From Candidatus Thiodiazotropha sp. (GTDB lineage Bacteria; Pseudomonadota; Gammaproteobacteria; Chromatiales; Chromatiaceae), in assembly GCA_023838465.1 (NCBI GenBank), contig JAIVEQ010000003.1:62001-126000 (forward strand): 64,000 nucleotides of DNA, written 5' to 3'. Shown here piece by piece: positions 50,196-60,289 of the stretch (position 1 is its first letter; every line of letters begins with the position of its first letter). Below the pieces are notes generated by a model, which saw only the letters and a list, made by a program, of their open reading frames with translations, ran no database searches and was not told the DNA's origin. The position numbers and the translations under genes are program-made.

Positions 50196-52607
50196 TCATC
50201 GCTGAGCGGATTCAATACGGGGGACGATTTGTACCGGTACAGATTGACCTGTTCTGTCAAAACCGAGGAATTTCGGCCGGAACACTTTCACCAAGGCAGG
50301 CAGCAGCATAAGACTGGTCAGGAATCCGAGCATGACTGCCAGTGCGACAATAGCGCCGAACTCCTGTAGGACAACGACCTTGCTGGTAACCAGCACAAAA
50401 AAACCCAGTGATAATGCAACAAAATTAAATAGCAATGCCCGACCTGTTGAGGCGAATAGTAGAGTGATGGATTCATCCAGCGAACGCTGCTCATCCCGCA
50501 GCAAGACCTGCAATCGCTCAATCGTATGCACAGAAAAGTCCACACCCAGACCGATTGCGATGGCAGCAAACATGGAGGTACTGATAGAGAGCCAAATACC
50601 ACTGAATGACATGACTGCATAAACCACCAATACGGTCAGTGTGACAGGGGTGACGGTGATTATCCCTGCCACCACAGAGCGGAATGCCAGCGTAGCCATC
50701 AACCAAACCAACAACAGGGCAAAGCTGACGCTGCCCCAGTTGGTATCACCAAGGCGTTTGATCCAATGATAATCCACATTAACGCGACCTGAGAGATTAG
50801 CGCTGATCGTTGCGGTGTTGAAGTGACTGTCTAGGTAGGCCTGGACGGCTTCGACAACATGCTTCTCATCCGAATACTTTCCGGAATCCATACTGACGCG
50901 CACATTGGCCAACCTGTAATCGTAATCTACCACTGCCTCAAAATCGTTCGGGTCACTGTTCGCCGAATAGAGAAGAAAATATTGCGCTATCAGATCCTTG
51001 TCATTCGGTAGTAGATAGGCTTCAGACCGCCCCTCACTCATCGACCGGTTCATCTGTTTGAGATAATCCACCACCGAGGCTGTGCCACCGACATGGGGCA
51101 GGTTTTCAAGAAAAGTTTGCAGCGCTTCGATGCGCTTTAGGTTATCTGGTAAGAAAATACCCTCTGTATGCGCTGTCTCAATCAGGATATCAAGATAGTG
51201 AACACCATCGAATAACCGGTTAATGACTTGATCTGCCTGGACTATCGGTTCGTCATTCTGAAACACGCGAATACGCGCCTCATTCAGTTCCAGTTGTGTG
51301 GCGCCGTAGATTCCTACAAATCCTATTGTGACGGCCATCATCAACACTGCTCTCGAATTCCGCATGATGACTTTACCAAACTGTGTCATCAGTCGACCAA
51401 AGATATCGACCTCTGCTTGACCCTTTATCAGTTTCTGTTGGTAAGCAGGACTTGACTTTAACTTCAGTAAACTTAACCAACCGGGCACCACTACTATGGA
51501 AAACAGCCATGCAGCACCTACCCCAATCATCGCAAACAGCCCAAAGTATTTCATCGGGGGCATTACAGATGCGAGGTATAGACCTAGAAACCCAGCCTGG
51601 GTGGTCAATGTGGTCATGGTAATAGGTCGCCACATCTGCAACATCGTGCGCACGACGTTATCCCGTGGACTATCATTGGGATGACGGGCCACCTCCTCAT
51701 AGTACTGACTGAAGATGTGGATAGAATCGGCTACTGCAATGCCTATCAATACCGGTAACAGACCATTTGTAATAACAAAGAAACTTACATCTGTAATTGC
51801 CATCAGACCCAATGTAGATGCAAGGGTTGCCAGTACCACAAAATTGGGTAATAACGTACCGAGCAGGGTACGAAAAGCAATAAACAGAACCAGGGTAATG
51901 ATGATTGCCGCCAGTGGATTCAGTCGTTGTGCATCGGCATCTATATAGCTTCCAAGATAACCACTGACTGCACCCTCGCCAGCCACATGAATCTGCTCCT
52001 TCCCCGTACGGGGTGCATGCTTTACCACTTTAAGCAGCTCATCATAGAGTAATTGGGCTTTAGTTTGATCGATAAGCTCAGCAATGATCAGGGTTCCGGT
52101 TCCATCTTCTGCTACCAGACTGCCTTGATAGAGAGGAAAATTCATTATCGCCGACCGAATACTGTCAGCTTGCTGCTGAGTATCAGGTAACTCATCCCAG
52201 AAAGGCTCCACCAACATACCTTCCTTATTACCCGTAATATTGTTCTCTGTGGCAAGACTGGTAACCCGGTCGGGATCCACATTGTTTAACCGACTAATTT
52301 CTTGGGTCAGCCAATCCACTAATTTCAGCGTATCTGGATTAAAAATACCCTGTGGCCCTTCATTCACAACAGCAACCACCATTGGATCTGTTAGACCAAA
52401 TATGGCTTTTACCTTGTCTCGATAAATCAATGCTGGCTCGTCATCAGGTAGGAACGCATCTGAACGAGTATCCTTTATCAGTCCAGGGATAAAACTGGCA
52501 CAACTAATGATCAACAACAGACCAAGGACAATCAGTGTTTTCGGCCACGCCGTCACAGCTCGGAAAATTAACCAGGCCAGTGTTTGCTTTGCAGTTGGGT
52601 TTTGCAT
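50196..52607 (-). CDS. MMPL/RND-family transporter
   Basis: An 803-residue transporter with two sets of six helices, each following a periplasmic domain. Diagnostic segments are PVLIGIAVADSIHIFSQYYEEVARH in helix 4 and AIAIGLGVDFSVHTIERLQVLL in helix 10, the proton-relay sites of the MMPL/HpnN-like branch that moves hydrophobic compounds and lipids. The N-terminal DTRSDAFLPDDEPALIYRDKV is also typical. GGAG lies 6-7 nt before the ATG. A MarR-type palindrome sits 15-30 bp upstream, so this is the head of a regulated operon: transporter, SDR, LolA-like, DUF1302, membrane protein. Confidence 0.9.
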   Translation of the reverse strand: MQNPTAKQTLAWLIFRAVTAWPKTLIVLGLLLIISCASFIPGLIKDTRSDAFLPDDEPALIYRDKVKAIFGLTDPMVVAVVNEGPQGIFNPDTLKLVDWLTQEISRLNNVDPDRVTSLATENNITGNKEGMLVEPFWDELPDTQQQADSIRSAIMNFPLYQGSLVAEDGTGTLIIAELIDQTKAQLLYDELLKVVKHAPRTGKEQIHVAGEGAVSGYLGSYIDADAQRLNPLAAIIITLVLFIAFRTLLGTLLPNFVVLATLASTLGLMAITDVSFFVITNGLLPVLIGIAVADSIHIFSQYYEEVARHPNDSPRDNVVRTMLQMWRPITMTTLTTQAGFLGLYLASVMPPMKYFGLFAMIGVGAAWLFSIVVVPGWLSLLKLKSSPAYQQKLIKGQAEVDIFGRLMTQFGKVIMRNSRAVLMMAVTIGFVGIYGATQLELNEARIRVFQNDEPIVQADQVINRLFDGVHYLDILIETAHTEGIFLPDNLKRIEALQTFLENLPHVGGTASVVDYLKQMNRSMSEGRSEAYLLPNDKDLIAQYFLLYSANSDPNDFEAVVDYDYRLANVRVSMDSGKYSDEKHVVEAVQAYLDSHFNTATISANLSGRVNVDYHWIKRLGDTNWGSVSFALLLVWLMATLAFRSVVAGIITVTPVTLTVLVVYAVMSFSGIWLSISTSMFAAIAIGLGVDFSVHTIERLQVLLRDEQRSLDESITLLFASTGRALLFNFVALSLGFFVLVTSKVVVLQEFGAIVALAVMLGFLTSLMLLPALVKVFRPKFLGFDRTGQSVPVQIVPRIESAQR

Positions 52608-52621
52608 ATTTCACTCCATAT

Positions 52622-52637
52622 AAGTGCATATACACCT
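52622..52637. promoter_or_regulatory. MarR-type operator upstream of the MMPL transporter
   Basis: AAGTGCATATACACCT: AAGTG-N6-CACYT, one mismatch from a perfect dyad. The matching AAGTGTATATGCACTT is at 53125-53140 before the MarR gene. It overlaps the position expected for the transporter promoter or ribosome entry. Confidence 0.65.
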
Positions 52638-52653
52638 AATATAAGAAAAAAAA

Positions 52654-53121
52654 CTAATGTATATACGCTGCTTCCACTACCGCCGATAAATCGTCAAGCA
52701 TACGATCAAGTCGACTGTCACCCAGCGCCTTCCTGATCTTTCGTTGTGCATCTCGCCACAAAGGCAGCGCGATCCCTAATTGATTAATCCCTTTTTGAGT
52801 TACCTTAACCTCTCGGGAACGCTGGTCTTGCATACCAGGAATCACACGTAGCAAACCATCCCTTTCAAGCGGTTTTAAATTTCGCGTTAATGTAGTTCGA
52901 TCCATTACAAGCTGATCTGCCAGTTTCGAAATCGCAATCGGTCCCATACCCCGAACAGCCACCAGTAAAGTAAACTGAGTAGGTAATATGCCACTTGGTC
53001 TCAACATCTCCTCGTAGAGTTGAGTTATGGCACGTGAGGCTTTACGCAGATTGAAAACCGCACATGTCTGTCCAATCTCCTGGCACTGCTCAAGGTCACA
53101 TATTGATTTTTTGTTTTTCAT
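52654..53121 (-). CDS. MarR-family transcriptional regulator
   Basis: A 155-residue winged helix-turn-helix regulator: PSGILPTQFTLLVAVRGMGPIAISKLADQLVMDRTTLTRNLKPLERDGLLRVIPGMQDQRSREVKVTQKG is the canonical MarR DNA-binding core, with the basic wing. The N-terminal region contains two cysteines (CQEIGQTC) that could allow redox control. It lies 46 bp upstream of the MMPL operon, and near-identical palindromes precede both units, so it most likely represses itself and the operon. Effector unknown. Confidence 0.9.
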   Translation of the reverse strand: MKNKKSICDLEQCQEIGQTCAVFNLRKASRAITQLYEEMLRPSGILPTQFTLLVAVRGMGPIAISKLADQLVMDRTTLTRNLKPLERDGLLRVIPGMQDQRSREVKVTQKGINQLGIALPLWRDAQRKIRKALGDSRLDRMLDDLSAVVEAAYIH

Positions 53122-53124
53122 ACT

Positions 53125-53140
53125 AAGTGTATATGCACTT
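53125..53140. promoter_or_regulatory. MarR-type operator upstream of the MarR gene
   Basis: AAGTGTATATGCACTT, with perfect 5-bp arms AAGTG/CACTT, starting 4 bp upstream of the MarR start codon. Partner of the site at 52622-52637. Confidence 0.65.
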
Positions 53141-53316
53141 ATTCATGTTTTGTCAATATCATTGTGTAATTTATTTACCACTCTTTTTTTCGATACAATA
53201 ATTTAACGTGATAACAGGGTGACTTTTTTGTCTAATCACAGGAGAATTCGCGGCCCTTAACTAGTGTGGTGTAGCGTGTTAGTAAGATCGATCTAAGACC
53301 GTAATATTGGCGGATA

Positions 53317-53982
53317 TCAGTGCTTGTCTTGGCCAAGCTGACAACTTTGTGCATCCGCATGAAGACCCTCTACATAACCCAATTCAGAGGCTGCCTGACG
53401 GATGATCAAAGATGCTGAATAGAGGAACAAGATAGCCATAAGGAATGCAACAACAAGGTCAGGCCAATGGCTTTGTGTGGTATAGACGACAACGGCTGCA
53501 ATCAAAACCGCCAGATTGCCTATTGCATCATTCCGACTACAGAGCCAAACAGATCGCACATTAGAATCACCATTCCGATATTTAAGCAACAGCAGGACAC
53601 TGATGATATTTGCACTGAAGGCCAATACAGCCACAGATCCCATGATGTACTCGTTTGGGGTGCCGATTATAAATACACGATAGAGGGTTGAGCCCAATAC
53701 CCATACTCCCATGAGTGCCAACATAACACCTTTAAACATCGCTGCTGATGCACGCCAACGCAAGGAGTGACCAATCGCCAGAAGAGTAATGGTATAGGTG
53801 AAGCTATCACCCAGAAAATCGAGCGCATCAGCCCTTAGGGACATGGAATTAGCTGCAAAACTGGCACCTGTCTCAAAAAGAAACATCATTGCGTTGATGG
53901 CGATAACAATCCATAAAACAGTTTTATATTGCTTGGAAACACCATCAAATTGTAAATTGCTTTCGCAACCACATCCGGCCAT
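53317..53982 (-). CDS. CDF-type cation transporter (short form)
   Basis: A 221-residue inner-membrane cation diffusion facilitator. Six hydrophobic helices are visible; helix 2 carries SLRADALDFLGDS and helix 5 RNDAIGNLAV, equivalent to the metal-binding pairs of CzcD-like transporters, though the usual H-x3-D of helix 2 is replaced by aspartates. An N-terminal GCGCES may bind metal. The cytoplasmic C-terminal domain found in YiiP and CzcD is missing and the protein ends in a His-containing tail. Metal is probably zinc, cobalt or cadmium; this is inference. Confidence 0.85.
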   Translation of the reverse strand: MAGCGCESNLQFDGVSKQYKTVLWIVIAINAMMFLFETGASFAANSMSLRADALDFLGDSFTYTITLLAIGHSLRWRASAAMFKGVMLALMGVWVLGSTLYRVFIIGTPNEYIMGSVAVLAFSANIISVLLLLKYRNGDSNVRSVWLCSRNDAIGNLAVLIAAVVVYTTQSHWPDLVVAFLMAILFLYSASLIIRQAASELGYVEGLHADAQSCQLGQDKH

Positions 53983-54102
53983 TTCGCCTCCTCACCAGAG
54001 TGACTGATTTGATTATCTATTACTATTTTTTCTATCTACAGACACTATAGTTTCATAGCACAGATTTACTGCCAAAACTCCACCATTCTTCAACAGATTG
54101 GT

Positions 54103-54157
54103 GGGGCAGGGCCCCACCCTACACCTTGAAATAAACATTAGGATGGGGCCCTGCCCC
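54103..54157. repeat. Long GC-rich palindromic repeat, copy 2
   Basis: Arms GGGGCAGGGCCCCACCCTA and TAGGATGGGGCCCTGCCCC flank a centre similar to that of the copy at 34896-34944. It lies 55 bp downstream of the end of the RND pump gene and upstream of the CDF gene, in a non-coding gap (53983-54211) with no other feature seen. Confidence 0.75.
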
Positions 54158-54211
54158 CATCGTAAGTTACTGAAAGCCTGTTACGGTGCGGCAGGCGGCA
54201 GCCTTACACTG

Positions 54212-57200
54212 CTATGCGGAGTGCCTGTTGTCATCCTCTGACAACTCCCGCTCCAACCGGTGAGCAAGCTGTTTTGGAGATCCGCTATGTCTGGCCAGTA
54301 GATGATAGGCCACTGGCACGATATAGAGGGTAAAGAGTGTGGCAGCAATCACGCCAGCCAGAATAACAGTCCCGATAACGGTACGTGTTTCAGATCCGGC
54401 ACCGGAAGAGAGCAACAAGGGTACAGAGCCAGCCGCGGTAGTGATACCGGTCATGACAATGGGACGAAACCGAACATGAGCTGCTTCCATCAGGGCTTCA
54501 CCGATTTCCCTGCCTGAATCCCTGAGTTGATTGGCGAACTCAACGATCAGGATGCCATTCTTGGCAGCCAGTCCAACCAGCATGATGAGACCGATCTGAC
54601 TGTATATATTGAGGGTCTGGTCAGTCAAGTAAAGGCCAAGTAGAGCCCCCGCCATCGCCAGCGGAACCGTCAGCATGATCACAAACGGATGTACCCAACT
54701 TTCGAATTGGGCAGCCAGCACCAGGTAGACAATCACTACCCCGAGCAATAACACAAACTTGACCGAACCGCCTGCAGTCTTGTAGTCACGGGACTGTCCT
54801 TTGTAGTCAATGATCACATGGGCCGGAAGATGATCATGGACCAGACCTTCGAGGTAGCCCAGTGCTGAACCCAGAGCCAATCCATGTTTCAGGTTAGCTT
54901 CAATGGTGATGGCGCGGACCCGGTTATAACGATTGAGTTTAATCGAATCGGCAACCTCCTGCAGGCTGATTAGATTGGCCAGCTGGATCAGCTGCCCGTT
55001 GGTATCTGATCGCACATAGAGATGACTCAGATCTGTGGGTGTCTGCTGATCCAGGCGTTCACCTTCCAGGATGACATCGTACTCCTCACCCTCTTCAATA
55101 TAGGTAGTCACACGGCGAGATCCGAACATGGTTTCCAAGGTACGGCCGATACTCTCCACGGTGACACCAAGCTGCGCAGCACGGTCATAGTCAATCACCA
55201 CCTTGAGCTGCGGCTTGGTCTCCTTGTAGTCCCAGTTAATCCCTTGAAAACCTGGATTATCCTCATTGATCTTGTGCAGGAGAATATCGCGCCATTCAGC
55301 CAATTCCTGGTAAGTACCACCACCGATCACGAACTGAATCGGTTTCTGAATACGTCGACCAAAGCCCTGGCGCATGACAGGAAATACCTTAACGCCGGGT
55401 AGATCAGACAGTTTCTTGCGCAGCTCGTCCATAATCACCCAGGCGGAGCGACGTGAGTCCCAGTCGCTGAGTAAATTGATGACAATACCGCCATTGAAGA
55501 TAGCGAAGTTACTGAAAGTCCGCGGCGCTCGAACCAGCAGGCGGGAAATTTCACCGGACTCCACATAGGGCATCATGCGCCGTTCGATCTCATCCATGTA
55601 ATCTTTCATGTAATCGTAGGAGGCCCCTTCAGGGCCGTTGACGATGAGATAGAACCCCCCCCTGTCTTCCTTTGGTGCATACTCGTCAGGGATCTCTTGG
55701 AACAACCAATAGGCGCCACCCAGAATCCCGCCAAACAGTAGCAACATCAACCAGACATGATGCATCGCGCCACTTAAGGTCTTGATATAGAAATCCCGGA
55801 TACGGCCGAAAAGCCAATCCACACCCCGACTGAGTCTGGCGCGATCTTCATGACTGGACGGTAAAATCTGTGAGGCCAGCATCGGTGAAAGTGAAAGCGC
55901 CACCAGGCTGGAAAAGCTCACTGCCGCCGCCATGGTCAAGGCAAACTCAGAGAAGAGTCGGCCTATATCCCCACCCAGAAAGGCAATTGGGGTAAAAACA
56001 GAGACTAACACGATCGTGGTCGATATCACCGCAAACGCAACCTGGCGGGAGCCGCGAAAAGCGGCTACCAATCGCGTCTCGCCATACACCTCCATACGGC
56101 GATGGATGTTCTCCAACATGACAATCGCATCGTCTACTACCAGGCCAATAGCCAGCACCAGTGCCAACAGGGTCAGAATATTGATGGTGAAGCCGAGCAT
56201 CAGCAACACCAGAAAAGTGGCTACAAGAGAGACCGGCACCGCGACTGCGGGTACGATCATCGCCCGCACACTGCCGAGAAACAGGAAGATGACACCCACC
56301 ACCAGGGCGATAGCGATAAACAGGGTCTTATAGACCTCGGAAATGGCCCCCTTGATGAAGATCGAGGTATCGTAACTCTGTTTGATCTCCATCCCCATCG
56401 GAAGGGTGGCATTGATTCTCACCATCTCATCCTTAGCTGCATCGGCAACGGTGAGGGTGTTGGCGGTGGATTGTTTGACAATACCTATACCCACCATCGG
56501 TACCCCGTTGCCACGGAAGAAGGTACGAGTCTCCTCGGCGCCCTTCTCCACCCGTGCCACCTCGCCGAGACGCACCAGATAACCATCATTGCCCCGTGCC
56601 AGTACCAGTTTGGCGAAGTCATTCGCGGTATGGAAAGTCCGGTCGACCCGTACCGTGAAGACCCGGTCAACCGAATCGATACTGCCAGCTGGTAACTCCA
56701 GATTACCGGCACGCAAGGCCTGCTCCACATCGGTCACCGTCAAACCGCGTGCTGCAAGGGCCTGGCGGTCGATCCACACCCTCATCGCAAAGGTCTGACC
56801 ACCCCCGACCCGCACCCGGGCCACACCGTCGAGCACTGAAAAACGATCCACCAGATAACGTCGTGCATAATCCGACAGCTCCGGCACTGTCATCTGGTCA
56901 CTGGCCAGGTTAAGCCACATGATCACATCTTCATTGCTGTCGACCTTCTGGATCTCGGGTGGCTCCGCTTCCAGCGGAAGGTTATCCAGGATAGCCGAAA
57001 CCCGATCGCGCACATCGTTGGCCGCCCCGTCGATATCCCGATCCACATCGAACTCGATGGTGACTACCGAACGGCCATCCTCGCTCACAGAGGAGATAAA
57101 ACGGATACCCTCAATGCCTGAGATTCGGTCCTCGATCAATTGTGTTATACGGGTCTCCACCACATTGGCGGCAGCCCCGGGATAGAGGGTCTCAATCGAG

Positions 57201-57334
57201 ACAACCGGCGAATCAATATTGGGATACTCACGTAGCGGCAGCTGGTCGAAGGCGACCAAACCAAAAGCAATGAGCAGCAGCGACAGAACAGAGGCAAAGA
57301 CCGGTCTTTTAACTGACAGATCCGAGAGGATCAT
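54212..57334 (-). CDS. AcrB-type multidrug RND efflux pump
   Basis: A 1040-residue RND pump of the hydrophobe/amphiphile class. The helix-4 proton relay has the twin aspartates LALVLAIGLVVDDAIVMLENIHRRME. The start ILSDLSVKRPVFASVLSLLLIAFGLVAF and PLREYPNIDSPVVSIETLYPGAAANVVETRIT are canonical, as is the helix 10-12 region GLAAKNGILIVEFANQLRDSGREIGEAL. It would export drugs, bile-like compounds or detergents. The start overlaps the upstream adaptor by 4 bp (ATGA). No outer-membrane channel gene is adjacent, so a shared TolC is likely. Confidence 0.94.
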   Translation of the reverse strand: MILSDLSVKRPVFASVLSLLLIAFGLVAFDQLPLREYPNIDSPVVSIETLYPGAAANVVETRITQLIEDRISGIEGIRFISSVSEDGRSVVTIEFDVDRDIDGAANDVRDRVSAILDNLPLEAEPPEIQKVDSNEDVIMWLNLASDQMTVPELSDYARRYLVDRFSVLDGVARVRVGGGQTFAMRVWIDRQALAARGLTVTDVEQALRAGNLELPAGSIDSVDRVFTVRVDRTFHTANDFAKLVLARGNDGYLVRLGEVARVEKGAEETRTFFRGNGVPMVGIGIVKQSTANTLTVADAAKDEMVRINATLPMGMEIKQSYDTSIFIKGAISEVYKTLFIAIALVVGVIFLFLGSVRAMIVPAVAVPVSLVATFLVLLMLGFTINILTLLALVLAIGLVVDDAIVMLENIHRRMEVYGETRLVAAFRGSRQVAFAVISTTIVLVSVFTPIAFLGGDIGRLFSEFALTMAAAVSFSSLVALSLSPMLASQILPSSHEDRARLSRGVDWLFGRIRDFYIKTLSGAMHHVWLMLLLFGGILGGAYWLFQEIPDEYAPKEDRGGFYLIVNGPEGASYDYMKDYMDEIERRMMPYVESGEISRLLVRAPRTFSNFAIFNGGIVINLLSDWDSRRSAWVIMDELRKKLSDLPGVKVFPVMRQGFGRRIQKPIQFVIGGGTYQELAEWRDILLHKINEDNPGFQGINWDYKETKPQLKVVIDYDRAAQLGVTVESIGRTLETMFGSRRVTTYIEEGEEYDVILEGERLDQQTPTDLSHLYVRSDTNGQLIQLANLISLQEVADSIKLNRYNRVRAITIEANLKHGLALGSALGYLEGLVHDHLPAHVIIDYKGQSRDYKTAGGSVKFVLLLGVVIVYLVLAAQFESWVHPFVIMLTVPLAMAGALLGLYLTDQTLNIYSQIGLIMLVGLAAKNGILIVEFANQLRDSGREIGEALMEAAHVRFRPIVMTGITTAAGSVPLLLSSGAGSETRTVIGTVILAGVIAATLFTLYIVPVAYHLLARHSGSPKQLAHRLERELSEDDNRHSA

Positions 57335-58428
57335 GTCTCACCCTTGACTGCTTTGACCACAGGCTTCAACAACTCTTGTACCGATAAACCACCCTCTTGA
57401 GTCCCTTTTATTTTGACGATCTCACCAACACGAGCCTTATCAGTTCCGTGTGTGATGACTCGATCACCTGCCTGAAGTCCATCGATCACCTCTACCTCTC
57501 CAGGACGTCGAGAACCGATTATGATTTTCCGTTTCTCTACTCGGTTATCATCACTGTTCACATGCAGTACAAACTGATCGCTACCCTTAGGCATCAATGC
57601 CGATTCGGGTATCAACAGGGTACGGCGCGCATTGTGTAACATCTCGACAGTCATCAGCATTCCCGGCTTCAGGAGCTGCTCCGGATTGGTGATAATGGCT
57701 CGCACCAGTACTGAACGATTAACAGGGTCCACACGGCTGTCCACGACCTTCACTTTTCCTTTGAAAACCCGCTCTTTAAAGGCCCGGGTGCGGGCCTGTA
57801 TCAACAGACCAGGCTGCAGATTTGACAGATAGGCGGAAGGCACAGCGAATTCCAGTTTCATAACACTGTCATCATCCAGGGTTGTAATAGTGTCTCCCGT
57901 CTCCACAAGTGCACCGACACTGATGTTTCGCAGTCCCACCACCCCGGAAAAGGGAGCACTGATCAACCGATCTTTAAGTCGCGACTCGATAACCGCCAGG
58001 CGTGCGCTTGCAGTATCCACCTCACGCCGACGTTGATCGAGCAGTGACTGCGCCTCAATACCCCGGGATTCCAGCCGTTTGACCCGGTTGTGCTGACGTT
58101 TGGCTTCATTGAGATTGGCCCGCGCCTCCTCCAGCAGAGCATGCTCTTCGCTACTGCTCATCTCCACCAGCACCTGACCCACCTCCACCCGCTGACCGTC
58201 ATCGAAGTGAATGGCGGTAACACTCTCCGTGACATTGACTGTCAGCTCAACCGACTCATTTGCCTTGAGTGTGCCTAATGCCTCTATCCGCTCAACAAAA
58301 TCACCCTCCTTAGCCTTAGCCACGATCACTAGAGGGGGTATCTTTTCTGCCGACCAACCGGATGAACTACTAATCACCATTAAGAGAGAGATCATCAAAC
58401 AGAGTAATTTATTTCTTAATAATGACAT
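57331..58428 (-). CDS. RND periplasmic adaptor (AcrA/MexE type)
   Basis: A 365-residue adaptor. Signal peptide ~1-27 (LLCLMISLLMVISSSSGWSA), lipoyl halves (ALGTLKANESVELTVNVTESVTAIHFDDGQRVEVGQVLVEM; LISAPFSGVVGLRNISVGALVETGDTITTL) around a helical hairpin (ARANLNEAKRQHNRVKRLESRG), a beta-barrel and a membrane-proximal domain (IIIGSRRPGEVEVIDGLQAGDRVI). It pairs with the pump encoded immediately downstream. Unlike the adaptors at 147-688 and 39349-40837, this one is not interrupted. Confidence 0.93.
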   Translation of the reverse strand: MSLLRNKLLCLMISLLMVISSSSGWSAEKIPPLVIVAKAKEGDFVERIEALGTLKANESVELTVNVTESVTAIHFDDGQRVEVGQVLVEMSSSEEHALLEEARANLNEAKRQHNRVKRLESRGIEAQSLLDQRRREVDTASARLAVIESRLKDRLISAPFSGVVGLRNISVGALVETGDTITTLDDDSVMKLEFAVPSAYLSNLQPGLLIQARTRAFKERVFKGKVKVVDSRVDPVNRSVLVRAIITNPEQLLKPGMLMTVEMLHNARRTLLIPESALMPKGSDQFVLHVNSDDNRVEKRKIIIGSRRPGEVEVIDGLQAGDRVITHGTDKARVGEIVKIKGTQEGGLSVQELLKPVVKAVKGET

Positions 58429-58830
58429 CGTGCTTTTTCTGATACATGAATCACTGCTGACTAGAAAATCGGCCTGTATGGCCTATACAAGATGAGAAGA
58501 ATAACAGTCTCTTACAATACAATCCGTATCTATATCGTGGCCTACCACCTATTATCCTCTCCAAAATGCCATTTTTTAGAGTATGAACCACTGCCATACG
58601 TTCCACTCAAACTGTGCATCACTCAGTGAGCATACCGACACTATAGACTTACATCGAACATCGGATTTTTGTGATTCAGCCATCTAATTGGCGTCTAGTA
58701 CCAGGTTAACTTAGGATGGCATAGAATGTGTTGCTATCACTATTTTGGAAGTTTTAACCCTCATCTGCTGTTGAGAAACCTTACCGAAAAAGAGCATACG
58801 GAATAAATTCATTAATCAAGGAACAGTTAA
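58429..58830. other. Intergenic region between divergent adaptor and modA genes
   Basis: About 400 bp with no supported gene and no recognisable ModE box. Promoters for both divergent operons must lie here. Confidence 0.4.
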
Positions 58831-59574
58831 ATGAACAGCGCGACCACACAGGCACTCTACAGCACCCTTTTCGGTCTGATATTCACTCATGGCATTCATG
58901 CCGGTGAAGTTAAAATTGCTGTTGCCGCCAATTTTACCGGCGCCATGAAAGAGGTTGCAGCAAACTTCGAAAAAAGCAGTCGACACAAAACGATTATCAG
59001 CTATGGTTCGACAGGAAAGCTCTATACTCAGATCCGCAACGGGGCTCCATTTGAGGTCTTTATGTCAGCTGACCAGCACCGCCCTAAAAAGCTCGAGATC
59101 GATGGGCTGGCCCATGGACGCTTCACCTATGCCATTGGCCAATTAGTACTCTGGAGCAAGGATGAACAACGTCGGCTCAGTGAAAAGACACTTCATCAGG
59201 CTGATTTTAATAAACTGGCGCTGGCCAATCCTAAAACTGCACCCTACGGTAACGCAGCCATCACCGTACTAAAGCGGTTAAAACTTGACAAAAAACTGGA
59301 ACAGAAATGGGTCATCGGTGACAGTATCGCCCAGACCTATCAGTTTGTGGCAACATCCAATGCTGAAGTCGGTTTCGTCGCCAAAGCACAGATTGCACTT
59401 AATGGTGGCGGCAACCACTGGGATATACCCGATACGCTGTATGAACCAATACGGCAAGATGCAGTTTTGTTAGCTAAAGGAGAGGATAATCCTGTTGCAA
59501 TAGCGTTTATGGCCTATTTGAAGGGTTCCGCCGCACAGGTCACGATTGATAAGTTTGGCTATATGACGGAATAG
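58831..59574 (+). CDS. modA: Molybdate-binding periplasmic protein ModA
   Basis: A 247-residue molybdate/tungstate-binding protein. Signal peptide ~1-24, then VKIAVAANFTGAMKEVAANFEKSS with the oxyanion-binding start, ISYGSTGKLYTQIRNGAPFEVFMSAD (ligand-binding serines), and ANPKTAPYGNAAITVLKRL, which matches ModA closely. It delivers molybdate to ModBC. First gene of modABC; the other two follow on the same strand. Confidence 0.94.
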   Translation: MNSATTQALYSTLFGLIFTHGIHAGEVKIAVAANFTGAMKEVAANFEKSSRHKTIISYGSTGKLYTQIRNGAPFEVFMSADQHRPKKLEIDGLAHGRFTYAIGQLVLWSKDEQRRLSEKTLHQADFNKLALANPKTAPYGNAAITVLKRLKLDKKLEQKWVIGDSIAQTYQFVATSNAEVGFVAKAQIALNGGGNHWDIPDTLYEPIRQDAVLLAKGEDNPVAIAFMAYLKGSAAQVTIDKFGYMTE

Positions 59575-59614
59575 CTCTCTGCATCTACAAAAAAAGTGAG
59601 GTTTTCAAACACCC

Positions 59615-60289
59615 ATGGAGATGGATTGGCAGCCAGTTTGGCTGACCCTGAAACTGGCCACGACTACAACCCTGGTGTTGTTGATTCTTGGCACGCCGGT
59701 AGCCTGGTGGTTATCTCGCTCCAAGGCCTGGTGGAAAGAGATTATCGGTAGCCTTGTCGCACTGCCACTGGTACTCCCCCCTACAGTGCTCGGTTTCTAT
59801 CTGCTGTTGATGTTGGGTCCGAACGGCCCTATCGGAGAGCTGACCCAATCCCTGGGCCTGGGTACGCTGGCGTTCACCTTTCCCGGTCTGGTGATCGGAT
59901 CAGTTATCTACTCTTTGCCCTTTGTCGTACAGCCAATTCGCAATGCCTTTGAAGCGATGGGTGAACGTCCCATGGAGGTAGCCGCCACCTTGCGCGCCTC
60001 CCCTTTAGAACGATTTTTCGGTATCGCTATCCCCCTCGCCAGGCCCGGATTTCTCACCGGATCTGTACTGGGCTTTGCCCATACTGTCGGCGAGTTCGGC
60101 GTGGTGTTGATGATCGGTGGTAATATTCCAGGAGAGACCAAGGTCCTATCGGTGGCCATCTACGATCATGTGGAGACCCTGGAGTGGGAGCAGGCCCACT
60201 GGCTGGCCGGTGGTATGCTGCTGTTTGCTTTCATTGTGGTCTATTCCATGTATTTACTGGAGAAACGATTGCGCCGGAGCGGTCGATGA
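59615..60289 (+). CDS. modB: Molybdate ABC transporter permease ModB
   Basis: A 224-residue permease with five or six helices: [46 protein letters not shown], and the ATPase-contacting loop [38 protein letters not shown] with the EAA-G pattern. Its end overlaps modC by 4 bp (ATGA). Confidence 0.94.
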   Translation: MEMDWQPVWLTLKLATTTTLVLLILGTPVAWWLSRSKAWWKEIIGSLVALPLVLPPTVLGFYLLLMLGPNGPIGELTQSLGLGTLAFTFPGLVIGSVIYSLPFVVQPIRNAFEAMGERPMEVAATLRASPLERFFGIAIPLARPGFLTGSVLGFAHTVGEFGVVLMIGGNIPGETKVLSVAIYDHVETLEWEQAHWLAGGMLLFAFIVVYSMYLLEKRLRRSGR

